Assembly (NCBI GenBank): GCA_951799425.1
Contig: OX637406.1
Location: forward strand, 24,608,390 to 24,672,389
From: Ilex aquifolium
Lineage: Eukaryota > Streptophyta > Magnoliopsida > Aquifoliales > Aquifoliaceae
Direction of reading: 5' to 3'
Length of the DNA stretch: 64,000 nt
Shown here one piece after another: positions 1 to 11,071 of the stretch. The number at the start of each line of letters is the position of its first letter. The stretch's first letter is position 1. Under the pieces are notes generated by a model. The model ran no database searches, had not been told where the DNA came from, and saw only the letters and a list, made by a program, of their open reading frames with translations. A program made the position numbers and the translations under genes.

Positions 1-516
1 TTGCTTTAGGGCTGACTTGTGTTGAGATTTGAACAAAAAAAAAAAATTCAAAAGTTACTTATTATGATCATTCACGCATTGTTATCCCAAAATAGGTCAT
101 CTTATTTGATTTAACCCCTTTCTTGATCCGTTTGTTGCTTTCGAATCATTGTTTCTCTTAGTTTTCGCCGAATTCGTTTTCTTTGCTTCGTTGTGTTTCT
201 TTGTTTCATTTTCGTGTTATCGTTGTTATTCTCTGTTTTCATTGTTAATTCTGGTCATTCCTTCGATATTTGTGTCTTATTTTGTTAAGTTATTGTGCGT
301 TATGAGAACGGTTGGTTTTTGGTTGAGTTTTGAGTAGTTTGTGAAAGAACGACAAAGGTGAAACATTTGAGTGGTAAAAGGCTGAGTGTGTGAGCTTATC
401 TTAAGAAAAAACCAATAAGAGTGTAAACACGAGGGTTGAGTGACATTGAAACGAGTGAAACACGTGAGGGAGTGTTTGTGAGGCTATTTCTAACATTGTT
501 TTGCAGGTTATAAAAC
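1..516 (+). other. 5' untranslated leader of the chromovirus element
   Basis: AT-rich, T-rich DNA upstream of the gag ATG at 517. No PBS is visible, so the 5' LTR and PBS lie before the window. A cag/g acceptor-like site sits just before gag (about 501-507), but splicing cannot be judged. No convincing gene is seen. Confidence 0.5.
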
Positions 517-1338
517 ATGACTTCCAAGGATAAAGGAGTAGCTGAGGAGGGTGGTACTGATGTGCTATTCATACTTCGGGCTATGCAACAACAGTTCGAA
601 CGTATGAATACGAGATTTGATGACATGGGAAATCAGTTGGAGGAGCAGGCGAATGCGATTAATGAGTTGAGAATGAATGAGGGAAGAAGAGTTGATGGAC
701 ATGATAGGCGTGAGGCACCAGTGGAGAGGAGGCAGAATAGGCGTCATCAAAACATTATCGATGATGACGAGTGGGATCTTGGTGATTACTTCGAAGACCA
801 GGCCACGTTGATTGGGTTTGACCATGGTAGAGGTGGTAGAGGTGGCAGAGGTGGTCGTGGAGGTGTTTATCGGAGGGATGGAAATTTGGGTAGCATTAAG
901 ATGAAAATCCCAGCCTTTCAAGGCAAGAATGATCCGGAGGTTTATTTAGAGTGGGAAAAGAAAGTGGAGTTAGTGTTTGATTGCCATGACTATTCAGAGG
1001 AGAAGAAGGTGAAACTAGCTGCAGTGGAGTTTACTGATTATGCGGTGGTATGGTGGGATCAGTTAGTGATGAATAGGAGGAGGAATAGAGAGCATCCGGT
1101 CGATACTTGGGATCAGATGAAGAGTATCATGAGGAAGAGGTTTGTCCCTTCTCATTATTATAGGGACTTGTTTCAGAGGTTGCAAGGGTTGACTCAGGGG
1201 TCTAGGAGTGTTGAGCAGTATTATAAGGAGATGGAGATAGCCATGATTCGGGTAAATGTAGAGGAGGACCGAGAGGCGACCATGGCACGATTTTTGCACG
1301 GTTTGAACCGAGATATTCAAAATGTAGTTGAGTTATAA
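517..1338 (+). pseudogene. gag: gag N-terminal part (capsid region), closed by an in-frame stop
   Basis: ATG at 517 opens a 273-residue reading frame. Residues about 100-115 are a Gly/Arg-rich GGRGGRGG stretch, followed by the retrotransposon gag (UBN2/Retrotrans_gag-like) capsid domain, with the typical aromatic run TDYAVVWWDQL and a long helical C-terminus. The stop TAA at 1336-1338 is in the same frame as the 1345-5352 reading frame, with only two codons between them. It therefore looks like one nonsense change inside a single gag-pol frame rather than a natural boundary. Without it gag would run on into the CCHC knuckle. Gag coats the element RNA in cytoplasmic virus-like particles. Confidence 0.85.
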
Positions 1339-1344
1339 CATTAT

Positions 1345-4300
1345 GTGGAGATGGAAGATATGCTACACATGGCGATGAAGGTTGAGAGGCAACTCAAACG
1401 GAAGGGTTCTACTCGGTTTGGGCAGAATTCGGGTTCTTCATCTTCTTGGAAACCGAATTCTAGTTGGAGCAAGAAGGAAGAGAAATCAGATTCTAAGGGT
1501 AAAATTGAAGCTTCCTACAAAGGCAAAGACATAGAGACAAGCAAGGAGCGAGGTAAATCTGATTCTCAAACTTCTAGAAATAGAGATATAAAGTGCTTTA
1601 AGTGTTTGGGTAGGGGGCACATTGCATCTCAATGTCCAAATAAACGTGCTATGTTTTTGAGGGATAATGGTGATTTTGAAACTGAAAGTGAATTTGATGA
1701 AGATGTGGAGAATAAGGAGAGTGAAGGAGAGGAATATCCAGTTGAGGGTGAAATTTTGGTCACGAGGCGTGCCTTGAATGCACAAGTGAAGGAGGAGGAC
1801 AACGAGGCACAACGTGACAACATCTTTCATACTCGCTGCCATATCAACAATAAGGTATGTAGTGTTATCATTGATGGGGGGAGTTGTGCCAATGTTGCTA
1901 GTACCTTGTTAGTTGAGAAACTTAATTTGCCTACTATTAAGCACCCTACTCCTTATAAGTTGCAATGGTTGAATGAATGTGGGGAGATTAAGGTGAATAG
2001 GCAGGTATTAGTTTCATTCTCCATTGGGCGTTATGTTGATGAGGTTTTGTGTGATGTAGTCCCAATGCATGCTGGTCATTTACTTTTGGGACGTCCTTGG
2101 CAGTTTGATAGGCAAGTTATGCATGATGGATATAGAAATAGATATTCTTTTGTACTGCATGGAAAACCTGTAACACTTGTACCGTTAACGCCTAGACAGG
2201 TGCATGATGATCAAATGAGGTTAAAAAGTGAGTTTGAGGGAAGAAAAGAGAGTGACAATGAAAAAAAAGAGGGAAATAGAGTGAAAGTGAAAAAAAATGA
2301 GGGAAAAAACAGAGAGGCTGCTGAATCTTCAAGAAGTGAAAAGAGTGAGAGTTCACAAAAGCAAGAGAGGAAAAATGTGAGTTTCTATGCAAAAGAACGA
2401 GAGGTTATGGGAGCTTTTTATTCCGGGCAGCCGATGATTGTACTTATGTACAAGGAGGCCTTTTTGAATACTAATGAGCTTAACCTTGCTTTGCCTAGCG
2501 TTGTTGATTCTCTTTTGCAGGAGTTCGGTGATGTTTTTCCCGAGGAAATCCCAAATGGCTTGCCACCAGTTAGAGGGATTGAACATCAGATTGATTTCAT
2601 TCCTAGTGCAATGATTCCCAATCGTCTAGCTTATAGGAGTAATCCCGAGGAGACGAAGGAACTTCAAAGGCAAGTTGAGGAGCTGATGTCGAAGGGTCAT
2701 GTAAGGGAAAGCTTGAGTCCTTGTGCAGTTCCAGTGTTACTTGTGCCCAAAAAGGATGGGACTTGGAGGATGTGCACCGATTGTCGCGCCGTGAATAAAA
2801 TAACGGTAAAGTATCGGCATCCCATTCCTAGACTTGATGACATGTTAGATGAATTACATGGCGCTTGTGTGTTTAGTAAGATTGATCTGAAATCTGGTTA
2901 TCATCAAATTAGGATGAGAGAAGGTGATGAATGGAAAACGGCATTTAAGACTAAATATGGTTTATATGAATGGCTGGTAATGCCTTTTGGCTTAACCAAT
3001 GCACCTAGTACGTTTATGCGTTTAATGAACCATGTTTTGCGTGCTTTTATTGGTAAATTTGTTGTCGTTTATTTTGATGATATCTTGGTTTACAGTAAGA
3101 GCTTAGATGAGCATGTTGAACATTTGAGGCTTGTGTTATGTTCTTTGCGTGATGCTCAGTTATTTGCTAACCTCAAGAAATGCTCGTTCTACACTAGTCA
3201 GGTTGTTTTCTTAGGATATGTTGTTAGTGTTAAGGGCATTGAGGTTGATGAGGAGAAGGTTAAGGCTATTCGAGAATGGCCTACACCTAAAACCATTACT
3301 GAGGTACGTAGCTTTCATGGTCTTGCTAGTTTTTATAGAAGGTTTGTAAAGGATTTTAGCACCATAGCTGCACCATTGACTGGAATTATTAAGAAAAACG
3401 TAGGCTTTAAATGGGGAAAGGAACAAGAAGTTGCTTTTAATTTGATTAAAGAAAAACTTAGTTCTGCACCTTTACTTGCTTTGCCTAACTTTTCTCAAAC
3501 TTTTGAAGTTGAGTGTGATGCCTCAGGTATTGGAATTGGAGCTGTTTTAATGCAGGGAGGTCGTCCTTTAGCTTATTTTAGTGAGAAGCTAAATGGGGCA
3601 GCCTTGAATTACCCAACTTATGATAAGGAGCTTTATGCATTGGTGAGGGCGTTAGAGACTTGGCAACATTATCTTTGGCCCAAGGAGTTTGTCATCCACA
3701 CTGATCATGAGTCTTTGAAACATTTGAAAGGTCAAGGTAAGCTGAATAGACGCCATGCTAAATGGGTTGAATTCATTGAGACCTTTCCTTACGTTATCAA
3801 ATACAAGATGGGGAAAGAGAATGTGGTTGCTGATGCTTTATCTCGTAGGTATGCTTTAGTTTCCACTTTAAATGCAAAGTTGCTTGGTTTTGAGTACATT
3901 AAGGATTTATATGCTATTGATTCTGACTTTGCTAATGTGTTTGATGCTTGTGAGAGTTCGGGTTTTGGTAAGTTTTATAGGCATGATGGGTTCTTGTTTC
4001 AAGAGGATCGATTGTGCGTGCCTAATTGTTCGATGCGTGAGTTATTAGTTAGAGAAGCACATGGGGGTGGTTTAATGGGGCACTTTGGTGTTAGGAAAAC
4101 CTTAGATGTATTAGTTGAACATTTTTTCTGGCCACATATGAAACAGGATGTTGAGCGAATTTGTGAGAAATGTGTTGCTTGTAAAAAGGCTAAGTCTAAG
4201 GTTCAGCCCCATGGTTTGTATAATCCCTTACCTATACCTAGTTCACCTTGGGTAGATATTTCCATGGATTTTGTGTTAGGTTTACCTAGGACAAAACGAG

Positions 4301-5352
4301 GACGGGATTCTGTGTTTGTTGTTGTTGACAGGTTTTCAAAGATGGCTCATTTCATTGCATGTCATAAGACTGATGATGCTAGCAATGTAGCTGATTTGTT
4401 CTTTAGAGAGGTGGTGCGTTTACATGGAGTGCCTCGGAGCATTGTGTCTGATCGTGATGCTAAGTTTTTGAGCTATTTCTGGAAGACATTGTGGGGTAAG
4501 CTTGGTACTAAATTACTCTTTTCTACTACTTGCCATCCACAAATAGATGGGCAAACCGAGGTAACTAATCGTACTCTTTCTACTTTATTGCGTGCTGTCA
4601 TTGGTAAAAATTTGAAAACTTGGGAGGATTGTTTGCCTCATGTCGAATTTGCTTATAATCGTAGTGTGCATTCTGCTACTAACTATTCACCTTTTGAAAT
4701 TGTCTATGGTTTTAATCCCTTAACTCCATTAGATTTGCTGCCTTTGCCTGTTGATGAGTGTGCTAATCTAGATGGAGAACGAAAGGCTGAATTGGTGAAG
4801 CAATTGCATGAGAAAGTTCGATTGCACATTGAGAGGCGAACGAAGCAATATGCTACTCAAGCTAATAAGGGACGTAAGAAGGTGGTTTTTGAGCCTGGAG
4901 ATTGGGTTTGGGTGCATATGCGAAAGGAGCGTTTTCCCGCACAAAGGCGTTCTAAGTTGCAGCCTAGAGGAGATGGGCCTTTTCAAGTGGTGGCACGGAT
5001 AAATGATAACGCTTACAAACTAGATCTTCCTGGTGAGTATAGTGTTAGTGCTACTTTTAATGTTGCTGATCTTTCTCCTTTTATTGCAGATGACGAAGAT
5101 TCGAGGACGAATCCTTTTAAAGAGAGGGGGAATGATGCAATACAATCTGATCCGTTGAGCATAAATGGAGGTCCTACGACTCGGGCAAGAGTAAAAAGGA
5201 TGAAGGAAGCATTGAACGGGCTGATTCAAGACATATGGGCTGATTGTGGAAGTTCAAGCAAGGAGCATGATCCACTTGGGCAAAGATCCATCAACATGAT
5301 TCAAGTTCTAGAAGATTCCGGCAAAGGCTTAGCTTTAAATTGGCATGTTTAA
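1345..5352 (+). CDS. pol: gag C-terminus plus pol polyprotein (PR-RT-RNaseH-INT) of chromovirus element
   Basis: Open for 1335 codons, in frame with the preceding gag. It opens on GTG, so it is unlikely to be initiated independently. Counting from 1345: CCHC knuckle at residues 84-97 ([14 protein letters not shown]); aspartic protease motif IDGGS at 176-180; RT with YFDD at 576-579; RNase H beginning near D725 (ECDASG); integrase HHCC finger with H906, H913, C943 and C946; catalytic D975, D1036 and E1072, giving the exact D,D-35-E spacing. The C-terminus carries [15 protein letters not shown], resembling the tail of CRM/Reina chromoviruses. The last 73 codons or so lie inside the 3' LTR, which begins at 5133. 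All key catalytic residues are present; the only obvious lesion is the stop at 1336. Confidence 0.93.
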   Translation: MEMEDMLHMAMKVERQLKRKGSTRFGQNSGSSSSWKPNSSWSKKEEKSDSKGKIEASYKGKDIETSKERGKSDSQTSRNRDIKCFKCLGRGHIASQCPNKRAMFLRDNGDFETESEFDEDVENKESEGEEYPVEGEILVTRRALNAQVKEEDNEAQRDNIFHTRCHINNKVCSVIIDGGSCANVASTLLVEKLNLPTIKHPTPYKLQWLNECGEIKVNRQVLVSFSIGRYVDEVLCDVVPMHAGHLLLGRPWQFDRQVMHDGYRNRYSFVLHGKPVTLVPLTPRQVHDDQMRLKSEFEGRKESDNEKKEGNRVKVKKNEGKNREAAESSRSEKSESSQKQERKNVSFYAKEREVMGAFYSGQPMIVLMYKEAFLNTNELNLALPSVVDSLLQEFGDVFPEEIPNGLPPVRGIEHQIDFIPSAMIPNRLAYRSNPEETKELQRQVEELMSKGHVRESLSPCAVPVLLVPKKDGTWRMCTDCRAVNKITVKYRHPIPRLDDMLDELHGACVFSKIDLKSGYHQIRMREGDEWKTAFKTKYGLYEWLVMPFGLTNAPSTFMRLMNHVLRAFIGKFVVVYFDDILVYSKSLDEHVEHLRLVLCSLRDAQLFANLKKCSFYTSQVVFLGYVVSVKGIEVDEEKVKAIREWPTPKTITEVRSFHGLASFYRRFVKDFSTIAAPLTGIIKKNVGFKWGKEQEVAFNLIKEKLSSAPLLALPNFSQTFEVECDASGIGIGAVLMQGGRPLAYFSEKLNGAALNYPTYDKELYALVRALETWQHYLWPKEFVIHTDHESLKHLKGQGKLNRRHAKWVEFIETFPYVIKYKMGKENVVADALSRRYALVSTLNAKLLGFEYIKDLYAIDSDFANVFDACESSGFGKFYRHDGFLFQEDRLCVPNCSMRELLVREAHGGGLMGHFGVRKTLDVLVEHFFWPHMKQDVERICEKCVACKKAKSKVQPHGLYNPLPIPSSPWVDISMDFVLGLPRTKRGRDSVFVVVDRFSKMAHFIACHKTDDASNVADLFFREVVRLHGVPRSIVSDRDAKFLSYFWKTLWGKLGTKLLFSTTCHPQIDGQTEVTNRTLSTLLRAVIGKNLKTWEDCLPHVEFAYNRSVHSATNYSPFEIVYGFNPLTPLDLLPLPVDECANLDGERKAELVKQLHEKVRLHIERRTKQYATQANKGRKKVVFEPGDWVWVHMRKERFPAQRRSKLQPRGDGPFQVVARINDNAYKLDLPGEYSVSATFNVADLSPFIADDEDSRTNPFKERGNDAIQSDPLSINGGPTTRARVKRMKEALNGLIQDIWADCGSSSKEHDPLGQRSINMIQVLEDSGKGLALNWHV
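5119..5132 (+). other. Polypurine tract of the chromovirus element
   Basis: A purine run (aaagagagggggaa) directly precedes the TGATGC start of the 3' LTR. It primes plus-strand DNA synthesis. It lies inside the pol reading frame. Confidence 0.8.
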
Positions 5353-5429
5353 AATTGGTCTGATTGTAAGACTTTCCTTAGCTATTTAGGCATGTGAGTT
5401 ATTCCTTTTAGGAAAGTAAGAGTTTAGGA

Positions 5430-5525
5430 AAGTAAGCTATTTCTTTACCAGCAAGTAAGAGATATTTCTTTACCCACAAGTAAGAGATATTTCTTCACCA
5501 GCAAGTAAGAGATATTTCTTAAATA
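5430..5525 (+). repeat. Tandem repeat in LTR U3, about 27-30 bp period
   Basis: Repeats of a unit like gtaagagatatttcttnacc. The same place in the LTR at 63465 holds a different tandem repeat (unit like agattaggatttgtttcctt), so this U3 site expands different repeats in different copies. Confidence 0.75.
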
Positions 5526-5566
5526 GGATAAGCTATTTTAGGAAGTTTTCTTTGTAATAACTAGCC

Positions 5567-5574
5567 TATAAATA
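5567..5574 (+). promoter_or_regulatory. TATA box of the chromovirus 3' LTR
   Basis: TATAAATA, in a context conserved with the LTR at 63465 (TATAAAT at 63884). It would direct element transcription from the U3/R boundary. Confidence 0.75.
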
Positions 5575-5879
5575 GGCATTCAAAGCATTGTAAAAGACAG
5601 AATATTTTGGTGTGTATTGTGAGGTTTCTACCTTATTGTTCTTCCAAGAACTATTTCAAGAACTTATCAAGAATTAATCTTTCTTGTGGCGTTCATCGAC
5701 TTATCGCTCAATCTTGAGTGTGGCGTCCTTCTCTTGAACTTTTAACCTTGGGTTCTTGTTTCTTGCAAACATTGGGTCTAGGGTTCTTGGTTCTTATAAT
5801 CTGATTTGTGATCTTTCTTGGGGAGTCTTCAATCAATGTGCCTGTGGGTTCTTGAATTCGTTTAAGGGTTCGCATCATT

Positions 5880-6002
5880 ATGGAAGTCACAAACCCTAAA
5901 GATGGCAAGACATTCAAGGTCAATGGCCAAAGACTTAAGCCATTTTTTGAAGGACAAGGAATGGAGGAAGATTTGATGGATCCAGTTTATCCGGACTTGT
6001 TG
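5880..6002 (+). pseudogene. pol: pol C-terminal tail (integrase end) of remnant W
   Basis: Short in-frame remnant ending the pol of an Athila element, with the diagnostic phrase [12 protein letters not shown]. The same phrase occurs at the end of the minus-strand pol at 45.6 kb ([12 protein letters not shown]). Everything upstream is cut off by the chromovirus at 5877. Too little is left for function. Confidence 0.75.
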
Positions 6003-6009
6003 GAGTAAT

Positions 6010-8100
6010 AACTGTTCATAGGATCTTTAGTGTACAGTTGTTTTTACTTACTTTATATGTTTATGTCTACTTACTTTATCTTTGCATATAGTGTTGTTTT
6101 CTTAGTTACATATATTGGTGTTTTTGTCAAAAGCTCAAGTGCGAGGTGGTTTCTAACCCTACTCATCTTTTTACAGTCCTTCATTGCATATCATATCTTT
6201 TTTCTTGCATTGAGGACAATGCATGAATCAAGTTGGGGGGTGAGGTGCACCATTTGTATGATACACCAATGTTGTTGGAAATTTTTGTATACAAATTTTT
6301 GTGGTGAAAATTCATCTTTTACATATCATACAAATTTTTGTTCACAATAGTTACAAATTATGTGAAAATTTTGAAAATTTTTAAGAAAATATCTAAATGT
6401 TGATCTGTATTCCCTTATTAAGAGTGCTATGGGATGTTGATATGTTGATCTTTGTGTTGAATTGTGAATATATGAGCATATTATAGAAGTTCATAGTATC
6501 ACATATGTGTTTGTCTTTGAACTCACCAATATGTACACCTTGAATCTGTAACTTCGTCAATTTACGGATTGAGTTCACATTTTAGAACTTGACATGAATA
6601 GTGGAGATGAGTAAGGACCCATGATAGCTTTAGTGTCAATCCTTGTTGGAGGGAACTTACATTTACTCAAGGAACAATTTTTCAAATTCCAAATTTGTTC
6701 AATAATCTCATTATGTTTGTTTTGGCTAGTTGTATTTGGTTAGTGGATTGACTTTGTCTTGGTATGTATAATGCTCTCCCATGCCCATCTAGAAAGAATC
6801 TTATGCCATCTTTGATTTACTTTGAGCCTTTGCCCTTTTTCTTGTGAAAGTTTATCCCTAGTGCCGTGATTGAGCCTTAATTGTAATTTCGTTTCCATGC
6901 CACACATTTGACCAAGCCAGTCCACATTGATAAAAAAACAAAATCTACCTCACCTTGGTTATTCCTAGAGCTGAATATGAGTGATCATAAAGAGAAGGAA
7001 GTATGATATGGAAACTCAAATAAAATGGATGGATGAGGTTGAAATTCAAAGAGTTGAATGGAAAAGAATGAAAATCCAAGAAAATGATAAAAAAAAGAGG
7101 TGAAAAGAAGAAAGAATGATCAAAAAAATAATAGGAAAATGTTAAGGAAAAGAAAGAAAAGAAACAAAGAGTGTGGTGATAGTGTTGGACTGAAAATCCC
7201 ACGAAAAGGGAGATGTTTTTGAATAAAAGTCTTTCACTCGGAACAACCCTCTTTGTTATCCTATATCCTTCGTTTCATTTGCCTCAATATCACCCCAAGG
7301 CCCCATTATAACCCTTGAAAGTCCTAAATGATAAAGAGAAGCATGGGAGATGCATACTTTTAAATGAAAGGAGAAGTTGGTTTTGGTATCTAATGCCCTA
7401 GCATTCCCTTCATGAGATTATCCCAAGGTTGCTTCATTATTCAGGCATGAACTTCATTTTTGGATTATATGTGAGTATACTTCATTTTGTGCACAAAATT
7501 TTATCTCACATATACACATGGAGAGCATGAAAGGATAACTAGAGTGTAATTCATTGCTGAGAGACATCCTTGGTGAGATTGCATCAAAGCTTAATTTGGA
7601 TAGCCAAAGTGAATGTGAATTCCACTATGTAAATGCTTAAATTACATGTCCATTATGCACACACACGAGTTTGAAAATGAATGTGTGGGTGCATACTCTA
7701 GACTAGCATTTAAAGTCATGGTGTTGCTCATGTGTGCTTGGTTTGGACATTTGAACGATGTGTTTCATAGCCCTATGCTTAAAGGATAGGGGAATATTGC
7801 TCAACTTTTGATATTTGATAAATTTTAGTAATGCCCTTGTTAATTGAATTTATGTTTCATATTTGGGTATTCATTTTGGTAGTTAGAATTAGAAATCCAT
7901 GTTTTGTAGTTTGAAAACATCAAAATCATAAATCATGTTGCAATTTTGGAAAAGACTTTGGGCATGATCAATCGTGGTTCATATGAGTGGTTCAAGTTTT
8001 TGGTAGGTTAGACATCCTGGAAAGAGTATTGAAATGCTTTGGAGTTGAGGGAAGTTTGAATGGATGTGAATTTTTGAACAAATGAATGGTATTGTAGTAG
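6010..8100 (+). other. Non-coding post-pol spacer of remnant W
   Basis: No supported gene. It contains the conserved signature at 6209-6245 (attgaggacaat, then agttggggggtgagg), which looks like an internal polypurine tract, and a purine-rich patch about 7000-7180. The same blocks in the same order recur at 29570-31080. Confidence 0.7.
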
Positions 8101-8106
8101 AGGCAA

Positions 8107-8302
8107 AACCTTCCGGAAGGTTCTGTCCAGTGACCAAAACCTTCCAGAAGGTTGTCATCGACCTTCGAGAAGGTTTTCCTTATTGGACAGTGGTGCCCCA
8201 GAAGTAAGCAAAACCTTCCAGAAGGTTTTGATCGACCTTCTGGAAGGTTTTGCATACTGGACATTTTGTGTTAAACTGTGAGCAAAACCTTCCGGAAGGT
8301 CT
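8107..8302. repeat. Palindrome array, AACCTTCCGGAAGGTT type
   Basis: About seven copies of a 16-bp palindrome, intact at 8107-8122 and degenerate elsewhere, often in pairs with a short spacer. It lies roughly 290 bp before the third ORF of W. The same palindrome occurs in LTRs S3, S4, P1 and P2. Confidence 0.9.
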
Positions 8303-8588
8303 TGCCCAGAAACTTAAAAACGAGGGTTTTAAGTTCGATTTCTTTTAGAAACCCTTCACATTTTCCTTCAAGCTTAAGATTCCAAACCCTTTCCTCCCCC
8401 TCAAACCTCTTCCAATCTTCAAAACATTTCACCAAAGCTCAAATTTCTCATTCCTTTTCTTGATTCAAGTTGATTTTGAAGTATTTTAGCCAAAAATTTT
8501 AGTGTTCTTCACAAACCCTAGATTTTCACATTTTCCTCAATCTCTCAAGTCAATCTTCATCTTTCTCAAATCCCTCTACTCTTTTGCT

Positions 8589-9094
8589 ATGGCGCGTATG
8601 AATGGGATATCCTTGGACACTTTTGAGCCTATAGAGAGGCTATTTTGGTTGATTTGGGCAATCCTTGGTGTACGGGCACTAATGGCCCTCATGGCCTGCA
8701 CCAAGAGGACGGGCCCCGAGTCCCCACCACCTACGGGCTGTAGCTCCCGGAAGAGGACCGAAGAGGGCCCTAGTGGCCAAGAAAAGGAGGAGAGAAGGAC
8801 AAAGGCAAGGCATGATGCTGGAGAGAGAGAATAGAGGAGAAAAATGTCACGTGCGAGAGATACATTGACAAAGTCTCCCTTGGGCCTAATGATGAGGTGG
8901 TGAGGGTGATCGAGGCACGTGGATTGAATGTCTGGTTTCAAGAGGTTAAGGGCTATAATTTGGATACTCCTCCTATTGTTACAGTAATGGGATATGAGAG
9001 GCCTCCCCCGACTACCCTGGTCTACCCACACAATGTGGAAAGGGGTAGGACTCTCACATATTATGTGGCTCTCACCTATAAGGACCTGACCATG
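8589..9094 (+). pseudogene. Third ORF (post-pol) of remnant W, broken
   Basis: ATG at 8589 opens 82 codons rich in Arg/Lys/Glu and ending at 8834. A second frame from 8844 (with MVRVIEARGLNVWFQEVKGYNL near 8897) runs to the junction near 9098. By position (after pol, before the 3' LTR) and by a weak similarity (RDTLTKSPLGPNDEVVRVIEARGL against ERDVVLEDFAKLGIL...) it is probably the counterpart of the third ORF of Y1 and Y2. The product function is unknown. Truncation at 9098 and the stop at 8834 mark it as broken. Confidence 0.5.
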
Positions 9095-9097
9095 TTC

Positions 9098-10964
9098 AAA
9101 GGAACAACGTTGGGACTACCCGGATCTTTGTATTTAAGAAGAGTGTTATGCTGTATTATAGCATTAACTTGTTCAGTTAGACATACTTTCTTTGGTACAT
9201 TGGTCTTTCTTTTTACCGGCAAAGACCTTTCAAAAATTTAGCATAAACTGGAACTTGTTTGATTGCATCCAACAAAGGGATGTTAATATTTACCTGTTCA
9301 AACAACTCAAGAATTTTGGAATGATCTTTTATAGATGAGGGCTTCTTGACTCTCTAAGGAAAAGGTAAAGGAATAGGACATGGATGATTTTCTTCATTTT
9401 GTACTTCTGGTTGTTTTTTTGCTGAAGGTTCAGGTTCAAGTGGTTCATTTATAGGAATTGACTTACTTATTTTTTTAGGAATCTTGGGTTTAATGGTTTT
9501 TTCAATCACCTTACCACTTCTTAGTGTTGTGATTGCTTTTACTTGACTTGGAGAAGGTTCAAGTTGAGATGAAAATTTTCCTTTCTCTAACGTACTCAAG
9601 GACTAGGTCAACTTAGCTAGATGACTCTTGATGTCTTCAATACTTTGGGAAGTTTGAGCTTTAAACTCATTAAATGCTTGAGTTGTTCGAGTATTGAAAC
9701 TATTTTGAATCTGAATAAATTGATTCATAGTATCTTCTAGAGTCCTTCTATGTGGAGGTTGATATTGTTGTTGAGTCTGCGGCTGTGGTGGACCTTGTGT
9801 TTGATTTATAGGTTGTGTATTTTTCCAACTAAAATTTGGATGATTTCTCCATCCTGAATTATAGGTATCAGAATATGGATTTGGATAAGGCTTAGTATAA
9901 GTTGGAATAGCATTAGATTGTTCAATCAAAACTTCTTTAAATGCAAGTATAGTTGGACGTTCTCCTGCAGGATGTCTTGACAATGCACAAATTTCACATA
10001 TTTGGTAAGTAGAAGAACTAACAAACACTTGCTTAATTTTTTTCATTTCTAAGGCTTCTAGTTTTCGAGATAGATTAGCAATTTTAGCACTTAAATCATC
10101 ATCTTCTTTTAATATATTTTTTCCTCTTTCGGATGTAGATGGCTTAGTTTCAACAATATTTGAAGAAGTCGAGTCCCACATCTGGGAACTCTCATAAATA
10201 GTATCAAAAAATTGAAATGCCTATTCAGGGTTTTTACTCATAAATTCCTCTTGGGCCATCATTTCAACAAATTGTCGCATTGTAAATGGATGAGCATCAT
10301 AAAAAAAATCAACTAAAATCCAGTTTTCAAATGCGTGATGTCGACAATCTTGGAGAGGATCCTTAAATCTTTCCCAACATTGATAAAAAGTTCCCCTTCT
10401 TTCACAGAAAAATTCATTATTTGATGTCTTAATGTATTAGTACGATGCATAGGAAATTTTTTTGAAAAAAAATCAGTTTGCAAAGCTTGCCAACTTGTGA
10501 TAGAATTAGCTCTTAAAGAATTAAACCATTATTTAGCTTTATCTTTCAAAGAAAAAGGAAAAAGTTTTAATTGAGCCATTTTAGAGTTATCCTGCAGAGT
10601 TCCACAAACTTCCTCAAATTATTTCATATGTACATAGGGGTTTTTAGTTTCCAAACCATGAAACTGTGATAATAACTGTATTATCCCTGGCTTAATATTA
10701 AGATTTGGAGTGTCTGTTGGAAAAGCAAAGCATGACGGAACATTAGTTCACGTAGGATGCAAATATTCTCTTAAAGGCCAGACATTTTGAACTTCTTTTT
10801 CCTCCCTAGGATCTTGCTCTCTAGGAACATTTTGAGCCATACTTAAATCAAATGATGCTTGTGAAGATGAAGATGAAGATGATGAAGACGAAGGAGATGA
10901 CTAAGGATGATGAAGACGAAGGAGATGACTAAGTTACAGACCCTACTGATGAATGAATAGACAT
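9098..10964 (-). pseudogene. gag: gag and gag-pol spacer of Athila element Am, degenerate
   Basis: On the minus strand gag would begin at 10964 (ATG), as Ap gag does at 53536. Parts are readable: 10181-9603 (WDSTSSNIVETKPSTSERG, the knuckle-like CEICALSRHPA, and a Gln/Pro-rich linker) and 9599-9354 (ITTLRSGKVIEK, a hallmark phrase of Athila gag-pol). The capsid part (10.2-10.8 kb) aligns by eye with 53.8-54.3 kb of Ap but has several stops, including an early one after the start. A 27-bp tandem duplication lies at about 10879-10934. Not functional. Confidence 0.85.
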
Positions 10965-11047
10965 AAAATATTAAAAGAAAACAAACAATCTATAAACATA
11001 TAATACAAGTAAAACAACTTCCCCATTCAAATTAAAATTACCGTAAC

Positions 11048-11065
11048 TCCGCGACAACGACGCCA
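11048..11065 (-). other. Decayed primer-binding site (tRNA-Asp type) of Am
   Basis: Minus-strand TGGCGTCGTTGTCGCGGA, with three mismatches from the 18-nt complement of plant tRNA-Asp seen intact at 53432 and 27895. Two of the three are C-to-T on the minus strand. Confidence 0.85.
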
Positions 11066-11071
11066 AAAACT

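Larger units (their letters stand above)
1..5877 (+). mobile_element. Chromovirus-type (CRM-like) Ty3/gypsy LTR retrotransposon, 5' LTR outside window
   Basis: The window opens inside the untranslated leader of a gypsy element. Order is gag, CCHC knuckle, protease, RT, RNase H, integrase, then polypurine tract and 3' LTR, which is the Ty3/gypsy order. The 3' LTR ends in CA at 5877 and is followed directly by the 3' end of an Athila-type pol (remnant W), so this element inserted into W. The integrase C-terminus with a basic TRARVKR-like tail and an ORF running into the 3' LTR recall CRM chromoviruses; assignment to CRM rather than Reina is inference. A related LTR begins at 63465. Confidence 0.93.
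5133..5877 (+). repeat. 3' LTR of the chromovirus element
   Basis: Starts TGATGCAATACAATC after the polypurine tract and ends GCATCA. Its start matches TGATGCAATCC at 63465, and both LTRs share the block around the TATA box (taatnnctagcctataaatagg). About 745 bp. The pol frame continues into it to 5352. The start is well supported; the end is inferred from the CA and from the switch to Athila pol sequence. Confidence 0.85.
5878..9098 (+). mobile_element. Remnant W: 3' part of an Athila-like gypsy element
   Basis: Begins within the C-terminus of an Athila-type integrase, because the chromovirus inserted there. It then holds the spacer with the family signature 'attgaggacaatgc ... agttggggggtgagg' (6209-6245), a palindrome array (8107-8302) and a third ORF (8589 on). 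It stops abruptly near 9098, where minus-strand Athila gag begins. The spacer is clearly homologous to 29580-31290 of LARD-1. No 3' LTR remains. Confidence 0.8.
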
